Shown: positions 39,001 through 51,379 of the stretch, in pieces
Position numbering within the stretch: the stretch's first letter is position 1
Layout of the letters: every line of letters begins with the position of its first letter
NCBI GenBank assembly: GCA_013399115.1
Contig: VXAA01005662.1
Span: 207,996 to 271,995 of the forward strand
DNA from: Anseranas semipalmata
Lineage: Eukaryota > Chordata > Aves > Anseriformes > Anseranatidae
Reading direction: 5' to 3'
DNA: 64,000 bases
Position numbers and translations under genes: made by a program
Notes under the pieces: generated by a model
Told to the model about the DNA's origin: nothing
Database searches by the model: none
The model's input: only the letters and a program-made list of their open reading frames with translations

Positions 39001-42000
39001 GCTAGAATATCAGTGTCAACACCACAGCACTGCTTTCACCAAAGGAGTACTTCACCACTTTGAATCTGATAATATTTGCATTTTTCTCATAGGTAACTCA
39101 TACTCTACAACATTAATGTATGTTTATTTCTGGTTTTTAAAGGCTCTCCTATGATGTTTTTCCTGGTATCATTTATTATTTAGACACTCACCCACTTCTT
39201 TCTAAATCTTCAGGCTACTTCATCTCAGAACACAAAATCCCATTGTCTTGGCACTTTTATATACCAGTTCAAAAACAAATCTAGAAAAATATGGCTGGGT
39301 CCATTTTCTTTTTAAACAGCTTCACTTCTACTTGATTACAAATCACCCTGATGGTACCGGCTGGATTTATCAACAGTTTATTTGGACGCTTTTTAGGAAT
39401 GATGAAAATTAAGACAAGTGGTCCAGCTACCAAGGTTTATGGATGGCATTTGGTGCAATGCTGATATCAGTCCTATCTGCAGCTAAATCATGTTCTGTTG
39501 TGCCAAAGCAACACAGAGACCATTGCTCACCTATTTATGTCTAAAACTCTCTCCGCTCTCATTGCAAAGTCATGCAATATTTTACGTTCTTGTTCTATTA
39601 CACCCGTTGCAGCAGTATGTGCACCTACACTTTATTCAGGAATCAGTGCAGCACTGCCCCTGCAAGACCCAAGCCCCACCACGCGAGAACCCTCGGAGCA
39701 GCCCCAAGTTTGGATCCACCTGCTCCAGGTGCAACCATCCACATCTGCACTTTTCCAGGCAGGCAAGCCCAGGAGAGGGGGATGTAAATGCAGGTTTTCA
39801 CACCAGGGAGGAGGATGCGATTGCAAAAACGTTTATGCAAGAAACAAAGATTTCAGACCTGTCATGAATGAGAAGATAAATAGTGCCACTGCCACACTGC
39901 TCTTTCCCTTAATACAGCTCAAAGTTGTATGCAAGAAGATTAGACAAATGCAAAAAGCATTAACTTTTTCACCAGGCTTCTGTAAGATGGGACAATATAA
40001 TTATCCCAATTTGCCTACAGGACACGGGAATGTGGATAGAGAGGTTAAAAGACAATACTATTATTTTAGGAAATATTTGAAAAACATCTCACTTGCTAGA
40101 GACTATTAGGAATAGTGTTTTCAAAGGACTTTGCATTATACCAAATGTTAACTTATTTCCAGGGCAAGTAACGTCAGGTGTAGGTGCAAACTTCTCAGCA
40201 CTTCCGCAAATAAAATACACTGTGAAAGAACTGTTTGTTTTTCTTGGATGGTGTTTCAAGGCTGATGAACTTTGACTTAATACAAGGGCCTGAAAGTTTT
40301 CTAAGATGGAAGAAGAATCCCCATTTTATCTAAGGGATAACGCAAATATCGTCTCCATTGAATTCTCTACTAAAACTCACTCTGCCACACCTGGATTTTA
40401 ATCCTGCTGGCTTCTGGAAGATAAAGCGATGGCATGAGAACTTAGAGCTACCGGTATTTTGTCCCTTAACAAATCCACTTTAAATTTAAAGAACCAAAAA
40501 TAAAACCCTTAAGTGATAAACTGGCATCGCGCTTCCCATTGGTTTCAGACACAGAGAGATAAATTGATGTGCTGACCTTTCTCTGGGGCGCGGGACTGAG
40601 CGATTTCCTTTCCCCCGCAGCACCATTGAGTGGATGTGACGTTCAGTCACGATCTTATTGACACGAGAGCGTTCCCCACACAATTACCGACCCCTCCCGC
40701 GCCACCACTGCTCATGCATCAGGGCTAACGATGACAGACCGAGCGGGAGAAGCACTTCACTTGTATGTAGCTACCGACCAAAATTGTTACTTCACTTCAA
40801 CTTGCAGTTGTATTACAGATCTCGTCCTTTCCTTCCCCTCTTTTAAAATGCACCAGCATGAGCATTCTCTCAACACAAGGCTTTAAAAGGAAATTTCCAT
40901 CCTTGGGCTGCACTCACTTGTTAATTATTTACCAACCCATACAAAATACAGCAGCATTGATCGCAAATTTGTAATTAAGGCTGACTTGGATTTTGCACTT
41001 AAAGCAGATGTTCATATTCTTTGTGCACAGTGCCCTCCACATTCTATAATACCTGCCCTTGGGATTGACTAACATTTGGCTTTACGAGCATATTCAGTAA
41101 TTCAGTTTATATACAGGTCCTTCCCCACGCGGGGCAATATTTGGCTGTTTCTCAGGCTGCGTGATTTCACTGGCAGACCAACACAGACTCAGAAACCAAG
41201 GTTTCACTGAAAAAAAACACGGTTGTGTTTAAGTCAGCATTGTTTCATCTAATGGCTATGATTATCCCCAGCGTGAATGCTTCTCTACCCCATCCTTGCG
41301 CTCTCTAGAGATTGATACTGCAGAAAGATAAAAGGCCAGAGGGTAATTATACCTCTTTTCATTTCTACTGATCTCAAAGTGTTGTGTAAAATGCATAAAT
41401 GCCTCCTACACACAAGCCTCCGATCTAAAGGATGACCTCGTAAATACAGAAAGAAATGTTTGGTTATTTTTCAAGGATTAATATCAGAAAAGCTCCTTCC
41501 ATCTTCTCCTGAAATTCTTTCTCTTTTGCAGCTAACCTATTAGCTTAGATGTAGAAGCATTTTATAACAGATGCGACTGCCTCTCCTTAACACATAGATA
41601 AGTTTGGAAATACGACCAGAATTATGATGGCCATTTTTGCATATATTCTCAGATAAAACTTGCTAGGTTTCCAAGATAAAATAATTTATCCCACAAATAC
41701 ACTTTTCTGACTTTTAAATCAGAATGAAAGGAAGCACTCAAAGCTCCTCAGACAAGTGTTTTGTTGTTTTTTTTGGTCTCTTTGTTTTGTTTTAAACTAC
41801 AGCAATGGATGAAACTTTTTCTAAGTTCCCCCTTGCTCATCCCCAGCCGTGCTCCCTGTGTTGCACCAACAGTAAGAAAGCAACTTCTGTGAGTAAACCA
41901 CGCAGATCTCCAGCAAATCTTACAGTTAAAGTACTTCTGACTAAGGAAGTGCCTTTTTATGTAGTCGTTTGGTGATTTATAACTGCGCTTCAAGAAGCCA

Positions 42001-42056
42001 AAGCAAAATGCTGCCATTCCCAGCCCAGCTGTCAAAATGAAAAAGGTGAGTGCATG

Positions 42057-43145
42057 CACACAGAATCACAGAATGGCTGAGGTTGGAAGGGACCTCTGGA
42101 GATCATCTGGTCCAACCCCCCTGCCAAGCAGGGTCACCTAGAGCACATTGCACAGGATGGCATCCAGGTGGGTTCTGAATATCTCCAGAGAAGGAGACTC
42201 CACAGCCTCTCTGGGCAACCTCACACTAGAGAAATGCTTGCTCATATTCAGCCGGAACTTCCTGTCGTTCAGTTTGTGCCCGTTGCCTCTTGGCCTGTCA
42301 ATGGGCACCACTGAAAAGAGTCCGGCCCCATCCTCTTGACACCCTCCCTTCAGATATTTGTAGACATTGATAAGATCCCCTCTCAGCCTTCTCTTCTCCA
42401 GGCTAAACAGGCCCAGCTCTCTCAGCCTCTCCTCATATGAGAGATGTTCCAGTCCACCGGTCATCTTCGTAGACCTCCACTGGACCCGCTGCAGGAGCTC
42501 CGTGTCCCTCTTGTACTGGGGAGCCCAGAACTGGACACAATACTCCAGGTGTGGCCTCACCAGGGCTGAGCAGAGCGGGAGGATCACCTCCCTCGACCTG
42601 CTGGCAACACTCCTCCTCCTAATGCACCCCAGGACACCATCAGCCTTCTTGACCACAAGGGCACACTGCTGGCTCATGGTTAACCTGCTGTCCACCAGGA
42701 TTCCCAGGTCCCTCTCCACAGGGCTGCTTTCCAGCTGGTCAGCTCCCAACCTGTACTGGTGCATGGGGTTATTCCGCCCTAGGTGGAGGACCCTGCACTT
42801 GCCTTTGTTGAACTTCATGAGGTTCCTCACCGCCCAACTTTCCGGCTTGTCCAGGTCCCCCTGAATGGCAGCACAACCCTCTGGTGTATCAGCCACTCCT
42901 TCCACTTTTGTGTCATCAGCAAAGTTGCCAAGGGTGCACTTTATTCCATCATCAACGAATAAGTTGAACAGGACTGGACCCAGTACGGTCCCCTGGGGGA
43001 CACCGTTAGCTGCAGGCCTCCAACCAGACTCAGGACCACCAAGCACAACCTTCTGGGATCTGCCACCCAGCTGGTTCTCAACTCACCTCACCGCCCGCTC
43101 ACCCATCCCGCGCTTCCCGAGTCGATCGCCTCGGCGTGTGACACG
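42057..43145 (-). mobile_element. CR1 non-LTR retrotransposon copy, 5'-truncated, with a 302-codon open C-terminal frame
   Basis: The minus strand carries the last third of a CR1 reverse transcriptase and a short 3' UTR. Visible motifs are [20 protein letters not shown] (FADD codons at 42923-42912), a [12 protein letters not shown] block and [21 protein letters not shown]. The frame is open from 43046 to 42138. Upstream a TGA at 43085-43083 stands where Trp would be expected (…RAVR*VENQLGG…), so the copy is not intact even apart from truncation. The 3' end has a CR1 hallmark, two ATTCTGTG-like octamers at 42057-42075. It differs from the other two copies in 3' UTR and protein, so it belongs to another CR1 subfamily. 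It is also three residues shorter just before FADD. The 5' end near 43145 is approximate. Confidence 0.94.
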
Positions 43146-43427
43146 TACGTGGGCAGATCCGCGCCCACAGTTTTAGCATGGCAGCCAAATGATATCATCT
43201 GTGATACCACAACAGTCAGAATGCTTTCATCCATAACCATGCAGATGTTATCTCACCTTCCTACACCTGTCCCTGTGCAATTCGGAATTACAGAACAGCT
43301 CCCAAAAATGAAGCGCGCTTACAGAGCAGTAAAGAACACTGCATCTTCCCAAAGAAATGCAAGTCAATCAGATTTGCAACCAGGAATTGTCATTTTCCTG
43401 GGATATCTGGAGAAAATAATCAATAGA
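43146..43427. other. Unique spacer between two CR1 copies
   Basis: These 282 bases show no CR1 similarity or coding signal that I recognise. They probably represent the original intron sequence between two independent insertions. Confidence 0.6.
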
Positions 43428-44099
43428 AGAATCACAGAATCATTTAGGTTGGAAAAGACCCTAAGACCACCAAGTCCAACCATTAATCTATCACTGCCAA
43501 GTCTACCACTAAACCCTGGCCCTAAGCACCACATCTACATGTCTTTTGAAGACCTCCAGGGATGGGGACTCAACCACTTCCCTGGGCAGCCTGTTCCAAT
43601 GCTTCACAACTCCTTCCATGAAGAAGTTTTTCCTAATGTCCAACCTAAACCTCCCCGGCGCAACTTAAACCCATTTCCTCTTGTCCTGCTGCTTGTTGCT
43701 CAGAAGAGATAGACCGACACCCTGCTACAACAGCATTTGAGATAGTTGTAGAGAGCAATAATGTCACCGCTGACCCTCCTCTTCTCCAGGCTAAACAAGC
43801 CCAGCTCCCTCAGCCGCTCCTCGTAAGACTTGTTCTCCAGACCCCTCACCAGCTTCGTTGCCCTTCTCTGGACACACTCCAGCACCTCCATGTCCTTCCC
43901 GTAGTGAGGGGCCCAAAACTGAACACAGGACTCCAGGTGCAGCCTCACCAGAGCCGAGTACAGGGGGACAATCACTTCACTACTCCTGCTGGCCACACTG
44001 TTCCTGATACAAGCCAGGATGCTGTTGGCCTTCTTGGCCACCTGAGCACACTGCTGGCTCATATTCAGCCGGCTATCCACCAATACTCCCAGATCCCTT
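43428..44099 (-). mobile_element. CR1 non-LTR retrotransposon copy, severely 5'-truncated, close relative of the copy at 24378
   Basis: The minus strand encodes the C-terminal block of CR1 ORF2, from [20 protein letters not shown] through [19 protein letters not shown] to [17 protein letters not shown]. The 3' end has the CR1-type terminus with octamer-like ATTCTGTGATTC at 43430-43441. Truncation is at about 44099, where similarity to the related copy stops. No catalytic RT motif remains. It lies about 280 bp from, and in the same orientation as, the copy at 42057-43145. Its block 43828-44089 is almost identical to 24779-25040 in the first copy. Confidence 0.94.
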
Positions 44100-44854
44100 C
44101 TAATTTTTCCTTGACATGAAGGGGATTTCATCTGATAAGCTTTTAAGTAACAGGTATTTGCATCTTTGACAGCAAAGGACAAACTGAATTATTAAAAATG
44201 CTACATTACTGATTTTTTATTAATCTGCATCTCATTTGCTCCCTTCTAAAACCAAGGCGTGAGTACCACTGTGACGTCCCGCCAGGAGGGCTGGAAGGTT
44301 AGACTGAGCAGCATTCATTTTTGATTGGAAAATGAGTCACAGCTAATTATTCCAGATCTTTCTTATTCTGTTTAATAACTATGTCTGTCGCAAGGTTACT
44401 ACTGTGAGCATGCCCATTGCATTTCTGTTAGTGATACACAGAACTGAAAAAACTAAATTGAAATTCCTTATTTGGGTCAGGTAAAAAATACAAACAAACA
44501 AGAAAATTCAAAGTAATCAAAATTATCCGTACTTCTTCAGTTGGCAAAATTCCTATTTGTGATTCTTGCCCCCAACATTTTAACTTCTTTTCCTTCTGGA
44601 ATCTCTAGAAATACTGGAAATGTGGGGCTGGGTTTTCCCTTTCATTCTTGTGTCTTTCACAAGCGTGCTAGAGCCCCTGTGGTATTACCAAACTTAAAAT
44701 GAGCAGCAGCTTCTAACGCCTGGTTAGATAAGAACAGGGAAGAGAAGAATGAAAAAGCGAAGAATAGCAACCCTGAAACCATACTTAAAAGGAAAAAAAA
44801 AAAGGTTTTATTGGTTTTTGTTGTAGTTATGTGGAATGATGTAGCAAATTAAGC

Positions 44855-44871
44855 AAAAAAAAAAAAAAAAA
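44855..44871. repeat. A17 homopolymer
   Basis: Seventeen A residues; a second A run of 11 lies 50 bases before it at 44793-44803. Confidence 0.97.
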
Positions 44872-45280
44872 CTTGGAAGGCAAAATGTGTGCCTTGGGGG
44901 AAAGTACGCCACACCATAAAAAAAATCCACGTTCGGCATCATCTTCCCTTGACCCACAGCAGGAACATGGGACATACCCGTGCCTCGAGCCCCACAGAGC
45001 CAACCTTTCCCCCCGCAGCCACAGCTCTGCTTTGGGACTCTGCCATGGACTTCATGAACACCCAGGCGCTACAACTGGAGTGCCTGCAGGCAGAGCAGGT
45101 AGTTTTCAGAAGCATTAAAGAGTGTTTAGGATTCTCAGTGCACCTCCACTTTTCCTGGTTTTATTCTTTAAAACATGAGTTTTAATACTGTTTAGAAACC
45201 TCCAAGCTGTAAGGATTTCGTAAATTATGTATGCAAATTATTACTTAAATGCTGACTACTAGAAACATCATCCCTACCTT

Positions 45281-45302
45281 TGTGTGTGTGTGTGTGTGTG
45301 TG
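45281..45302. repeat. (TG)11 microsatellite
   Basis: Eleven perfect TG units; likely length-polymorphic. Confidence 0.97.
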
Positions 45303-47709
45303 TTTGTAGTACTTGTAAAGTTGGATTTAGATTCAGACTTGCAAACTCCACTTGAATTTCTGATAGAGTACCAAGTTTCTGCAGTTTACTGTTACACATT
45401 CGAGCATTTCCAATGTTATGTGTTTTAGATGTTTTAGGAAGAAAGATGGAGTGAAAAGTAATAAAATGAAATACTCTGCTGCAGCTCAGAATTTCATGCT
45501 TGAGCAGGCTCTAAAACATAGAAGGCTTCGTCTTGCATTACAGTAAGGGAAAAGTATTTTAAATAAGCTCTTGAACTATCCTGCCCGCATATGTATGGCC
45601 AGAATAGCCTAAAATGAATTTATACTGAAGTAGCCTCCAGAAGAAATGGAGAACTTTGCATCTTCCTCTTTATTCATGCTTCAAAGTGGACACGCTGCTC
45701 TAAGTGCAAATTTGGTTGCATCAAGCACTTGCACAACTTCTGGTACTACAGCGTGGAATGGGTGGAGCTCAGCACTGCAACCCCTACTGCACATCTCAGG
45801 ACCCGGAGCACACAACAATCCAATGAACTTTGAAAAGGTTTTCAGGAGAGCTGTGAGCACGGATTTCCCCTGTCTCCAGCAGCTTTGAGTTATTGCAGCA
45901 GTATGGAAAGGGACGGGGGTACACGTCCGCATCAGCCAGACACCAGCAGGCAGATGGCTGCATGGAAATACCGCATGGACATGACACATCTTTACTGGCA
46001 CGGATTACTTCTCCAAAAGCTGCTTTATTTCCAGGCGGCTTGTTTTCAGAGCATCACTGCAAAAGCAAAAGTGGAAATTCCTCTAAGTAGGAAAGAGCCA
46101 TTCCTCCCAGAGCTCTGATTTTACATGTCATGCAACAAATGCCATAGCTGCTGACTTCCCTGGCACCCCACTGCTCGTGTTCCCATAACAACAGAGGAGA
46201 TGCTCCAGCAACAACCGCTCCTCGCTGCTCACTTAAAACCAAAGCAGCAAAGGGTAACCAGATCTGCTAAAATACTTTCAGGATCCTCAAGGACCAGATC
46301 CTTCCTCAAGAACTCAGTCTCACAGGCAGTGAAATACATCTGCAATAACTCTTACATTCACCCATTTGAGGTGTTTGTTTTGGTTTGGTTGTTTGTTTAA
46401 AATGAACAAAAACATAAGCTATTAAAGCCAAATACAAAATTGAGGCGCAAAGCTGGAAAGAAAAGTCAGGTTGAAAACTCTCAAAGAACATCAGGTCTTG
46501 TAGCCCTTAGTTTCCCCCAAATCATGGGTAAGCTTTACATATTTAAATTCCTTGACAGTTTTGCAGCTCACAACCTCATTTTCTACATGGAATGATGCTG
46601 TATGCAGTAACGCAATGAAGCCTAAAGCATTGCACAGAAAGACATAAATCACGCCCTACATCACGAGCTGCATGGGTGAGACATAAGCAGTGAAACAATA
46701 AAAGATTCATAAAATGAATACAAAGAAAAGAAAACCTAGTAAAGGCCGCTGGAGACACAGCAAGAAAAGCAGCTAATACTTGCGGAAGGAATCTTGCTCT
46801 TCCATAAAGATTTGCCATTTATTCAAATGGCTAATGTATATGTCTTGACCAAAGGTCTTTCCAATTTGGTCATAGGCCGACAGACTGAGTTAATTATGTA
46901 TAAGTTTACTTAATTATTCATCCATTTATTAACAACACCAGCCCTAGAAAATATGGCAGGTGCTCTTCTGCAGACACGTTGCTCTTTACTATAAGGCAAC
47001 AACCCTAGCAGCTTCTCATTTTATGCTTATTTATATTTATTAAAGCAAATAATAGATACAAGGCTCCTACTTCAAGCACATACTTGAAGAAAATTTCACA
47101 ACATATGCGAAAATATACCCTGAAGGAAAGTGTCTTAGAGTGGACACGCTTCTTTCCATGTAGTAAAGTGGATGAAAGGAGCCATGAATCGGTCCAGCAA
47201 CTGTCTCCAGCCCCCAGGGAAGCCCAGGAGATTAGGGTTTGAGGTTGCAACAAGGGTGACTTCATGCCAACCACTCCTCACCCTTGCAGCAGTCTGCCAC
47301 CTGCCCAGGTTCCTACCATGCCGTACTCTCTTCCCACGGCAGGCTGCAGTACGGGAAGGTGGGAACACAAAGAAGCCGGGGACTGTGCACTGCTCCCCAT
47401 CACTTTGACCCTTCAATTGCTCGGCATTTTGATTAGCTGTTCTTAGCAAGAGTGCCATAAAAACGCTGTCATGTCTCAGTGACAAGAACTGAGAGGTCTG
47501 AGCAGAGCATCAAGCCATGAAAAATCATTGTCTAGATGATGCATTAGAGTGCTAATGGCTTAGACTTGCAAAGGGGGAAAAACTGGTAATGTAAGCAGAA
47601 AATGGCAGATGCAGTTTATTTCCTAACACAAAATGTCATTACTAATTCTCAGGCTGCTTATGGAGAAAGGTTAGCCTAGCCCCAGGCACACTGCTGACAA
47701 AAAAATCAG

Positions 47710-47757
47710 CGGGTCCGAGTACCGCCGGCCGCCCAGCACCTGCGCGCCTGCACCGCG
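47710..47757. promoter_or_regulatory. Isolated CpG microcluster
   Basis: Nine CpG dinucleotides fall in 48 bases, surrounded by AT-rich, CpG-poor intron. The motif content (CACCTG E-box, GCGCG runs) would suit a protein-binding site, but no single factor motif matches well. Function is inferred only from composition. Confidence 0.3.
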
Positions 47758-48577
47758 TGTGAAACATGGCATGTCATTTTGGGCTGCTTTAATTGTTCCT
47801 TTTGAAACTTTTAACAACTAATTCTGGAAAGCTATCTGCTCACATTTTAACTTACATAGAAACCCAAAGCAGACCACTTAGTTATATTTTCACATCACAA
47901 ATACAGCTGAAGCAATGTAAGTCTGCCTGTTACAGCACCTAAAATAACTTCATCTTCTGTCCCTGGCTGTGTCACTTGGTGGCTGGCTTATTTAAACCTT
48001 CATGCCTTGGGTTTGCCATGTGTAAAATAGGAATAAACAAATAACATTTCATCAAGTGCTGGAATATTTATTAATCCCTCACGTTAGTTGAGCTAATTAA
48101 TAATAAAAGAGTTACCGAGAGCAATTCCCCAACAGGATTACCACTGAATTATGAGAGTAATTGTTCACAAGAACTTTAGTTGGCTAAAACCTCTTCCTTG
48201 GCAAGAAATTCTGTGTGCAGCTCGCCCTAAGCTCCAATCCCATAATCATTTTAAGGTGAGTTATTTCTGACCTGGGTAACTCCATGCTGCCTTGGGGTAC
48301 AGTGAGCAGCACCAAGCAGCAATTTCATCTTCCTTGCACAGCACGTACCTGCCCATGACACAAAGCCTTTTGTCATTCCCTTGATCACCCTTGTCCCAGC
48401 CTCAACCCAAAGCATGCACCAGGCATCACCCTGCAGTCAGCACCGTGCACCCACCCCAGGTCAATTCGAGACTATCGGTTGTAATATTGAGTTAAGGCAC
48501 CCTGGTGCAGCCCAGAAGAATTGCCAAGTTTGCCTGAGGCCTCAAATTAAACTTGTACACAGGGTGGAGGTACATTT

Positions 48578-48590
48578 AAAAAAAAAAAAN
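48578..48590. repeat. A homopolymer ending in an unresolved base
   Basis: Twelve A residues are followed by a single N at 48590. This is probably a homopolymer-length ambiguity rather than a biological feature. Confidence 0.9.
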
Positions 48591-48770
48591 CAGAGCCTTG
48601 TTAAACACTCAGGGAGGAGCTGAGCTGCCCGCTGCCAGATTCAGAGCTTTCACCCTGCTCAGTTCTGCTGAGATCCCCATCAGAAAGACAAATCAGAACC
48701 AACAAGGAGTAAGCAATACAAAAAGAGTAAGTCATACTGGAATAGCAAGTAAGGGCCAAAAAGAAAAACC

Positions 48771-48788
48771 AACAAAACAAAACAAAAA
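48771..48788. repeat. Short (AAAAC)n tract
   Basis: About three and a half units in an A-rich stretch. Confidence 0.8.
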
Positions 48789-48953
48789 CTTCTGCAAGAC
48801 ATGAATCATAGGACACCAAAGCTGATTTTGACTTCCAATTATTTCGCCAATTTTTCTTTTTTACTGCAGGTGAGATCTCCAGCACCCAATTCACACAACG
48901 GAACATTTCTTGGGCTTAAACTCTCAGGACATGTTTAAACCAAATTTACAGAT

Positions 48954-49005
48954 AGCTAACCTGATCCTGTACAGATCAATAACCTGTACAGATCAGCTAA
49001 CCTGA
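48954..49005. repeat. Local direct duplications
   Basis: CCTGTACAGATCA occurs at 48966-48978 and 48983-48995, and AGCTAACCTGA at 48954-48964 and 48995-49005. The arrangement suggests nested slippage duplications. Confidence 0.75.
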
Positions 49006-49321
49006 ACCAGCTAGCATCTTGCAGACTTAGGTTTCCGCCCCAGAGCTGCCAGGCTCGTTTTGCACACCGCGATGAGCCCCCACGTCCAGGGGTAGCCCCG
49101 AGCTCCCGGGGGGTGAGAATTTGCCTTTGGGAGCTGTGCAGCAAGCGGGGGGCTGGCAGCTACCCCAAGTTGCAGCGGCAGCAGCTTTACCCGATGCTTC
49201 AAACTGGGGGGGGACCACCAGCAAGCAGCTCGCATCACGAACGTCCTACTGGCAAACAGGAGACCAGCAGTGCCAGCGAGGTTGCAGGGAGCACAGAAAA
49301 GCCCCAGCGTTGCTCCTGTTG

Positions 49322-49334
49322 TTTTTTTTTTTTT
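49322..49334. repeat. T13 homopolymer
   Basis: Thirteen T residues between GTTG and GACGCG. Confidence 0.95.
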
Positions 49335-49814
49335 GACGCGGTAGGAACATTTTTGCATTCACAGACAAAACTGGATCAGACAGAGTGAGCCCTGCCTTGC
49401 AGCGTACTCTGCCTCCCTCTCCTGGCCTCTTCCCAGGCGTTGTGGAAATCAAGAACTTCCATACAAAGTTAAGCAAAAGCAGCATTAGCCAGATTAGGAT
49501 TTTTGTGCATTAAGATGCCCAAAGCCTATAGAGGAGAACAGTGGAGCCCTGAGGAAATCCTTTCCATCATTAGCTTACCAACCCCGCGCTGAGACTTGCA
49601 AAAGCAGATTTTGCCAAAGACTGGCAGCTGTAAAAAATGCCCAAAAGAAAAGATAACAGACAAGCCAAAATACCAGTAATCCCTGCTTAAAATCACAAGC
49701 ATGGGTATCAAAGCCTAACAATTTCTTCTCAGCCCTTCTTAAAAGAAATGATTACTATCACACTTCCTCATTAATCATCTCAACCTATTACAAAATACAC
49801 TCCCAAAAGGGAAG

Positions 49815-49829
49815 AAAAAAAAAAAAAAA
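49815..49829. repeat. A15 homopolymer
   Basis: Fifteen consecutive A residues in unique intron sequence. Confidence 0.96.
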
Positions 49830-50024
49830 GCATCGCTCTTAAATCGTGATTCCCAAATTCAACCATCAAGAATGAAAGCAGCAGACCAAGTGAAACATGA
49901 TCAAGCCCAAAATCCCTCCTTCCCCAGGGAAACTATAACTTTCCTGCAGAGCCATCCAACAGCACCAGGGCATTACTAGGTAACTGGGCTATAAAAGCTA
50001 AAAGGGAAGAAGAAAACACACCCA

Positions 50025-50036
50025 TACACACACACA
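50025..50036. repeat. Short (AC)n tract
   Basis: Six AC units, following a CACACCCAT stretch. Confidence 0.85.
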
Positions 50037-50887
50037 AAACATTCTACTTACAAGGCAAAGCAGCAGCTCCAACCTGCACTTGTGTTTTTGTATGGATAAG
50101 TGTAAACGCCTGCCTAATTGTTGGCAAATTTTGAAGCATGGGTATCAGACTTCTAGATGTACTTAGAACACAGTAAAATGCTCAAGATCAATACAATAAT
50201 TAGCATATTGAGAAGTTCATTTGTGTTTTAATTTTTTGTCTGTCCCTTTTTCCATATATTTTTGGTGAACAAATAGATATTTAAATGGGAGAAAGACCAC
50301 CACTACCCCCTCAAAACAATGGCACTCATTTTGGGCACTTCTGTTCTAAGGAGTATCAAATTTTAATTCAAAATCCAGAAAAATCTTACATCTGAAAATG
50401 CTTTTTCTGGTGTTCTTAGATTCGTATTACTCTTTATGGGAGTTAATCCAATTTAACCAATTGTGAATGTTAAATTACCTTCATAGTTCATTTACAGTTT
50501 GCCTCGGAGATAAGAAGCCTTTCTGTACCTGCAGAAGGAGAAACATTTCACTCTTTACTGAAAGGAAATCCTAGTTTATCAATCCAGGTGGCTGACATTT
50601 ATAACTCTCAATGTATTTGCTGTATTTATTAAGTATTTACTAAAGCCCTAGTTCTTTGATAAAAAAATAGCATAAAAATCGCAGCTTTCAATTAGACTGC
50701 GTCTATTTATAGAGGAAGCTTAGAAACACAAATCTAAGGCTTCTTTTTCCTACTTTTTTTCTTTATAAGCAACCAACAACCAACTCTGTTGGGGCTGCCC
50801 ATACCTGCAGCCCAGCCCAAAACCACAGGAGTTTGTGATGACTGCTCATCAGTTCCAAGTCAGCATGTTATCAGCACATTAACATAA

Positions 50888-50901
50888 ACACACACACACA
50901 C
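50888..50901. repeat. (AC)7 microsatellite
   Basis: Seven perfect AC units. Confidence 0.9.
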
Positions 50902-51379
50902 CAAATAGACAGCTAAGCCTGTGAAACTCGTTCTGCAATAGGAAATACATTCCCCAAGCTGAATAACTGAGGCCTACAGCTAAAAAAAAATCGTTAAAAT
51001 AATTAAAAATAAAAATGAAAAAGCAAGCTCTATGTTTCTTTCAGAACTTTGGTACTCTCTCTCCCAGAACACATTCCAAGAAACGTAGTTTCTGCCTAAA
51101 GCTCGCTTTACCAGGGGAGAGATGCTCAGCGTGCAGGCAGGATCCGGCCCCAGCCATCACAGGCACAGAGCCCAGGGGCCACTGTGCAGGCAGCAGCAAG
51201 GGCCCTTCGCTTAACAGCTCCCAGTTTCTCTAGGAAGCGGGATCGTTCACAGTGCGGGTACCGGCTGCAGCCACGTACAGACTGATGAGGGCAGCCAGGT
51301 CAGAAAGGGGCTGAGTTATCTCATGAATTTCTTTAAAATTGTGGATAAGCAGGTGAGAAAGCGCTATTTTTAAGGAGCC

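Larger units (their letters stand above)
25611..42056. other. Unique intronic sequence, no gene recognised
   Basis: About 16 kb of AT-leaning sequence. It holds a 31-base A run (30666-30696), an AAAAC tract (35975-36000) and a small CpG cluster with a CRE-like TGACGT near 40637. The open frames are short or lack an ATG near the start, and none shows a family motif. Confidence 0.55.

Noticed and set aside
39498..40109. 203-codon plus-strand frame
   Set aside because: It starts at TTG. The composition changes along its length and no motif is recognisable. Overlapping open frames suggest low stop density rather than coding.
42367..43176. Plus-strand open frames over the CR1 copies, including matching peptides at 24855 and 43904
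   Set aside because: They are antisense shadows of the CR1 reverse transcriptase; their mutual identity only reflects the shared CR1 sequence.
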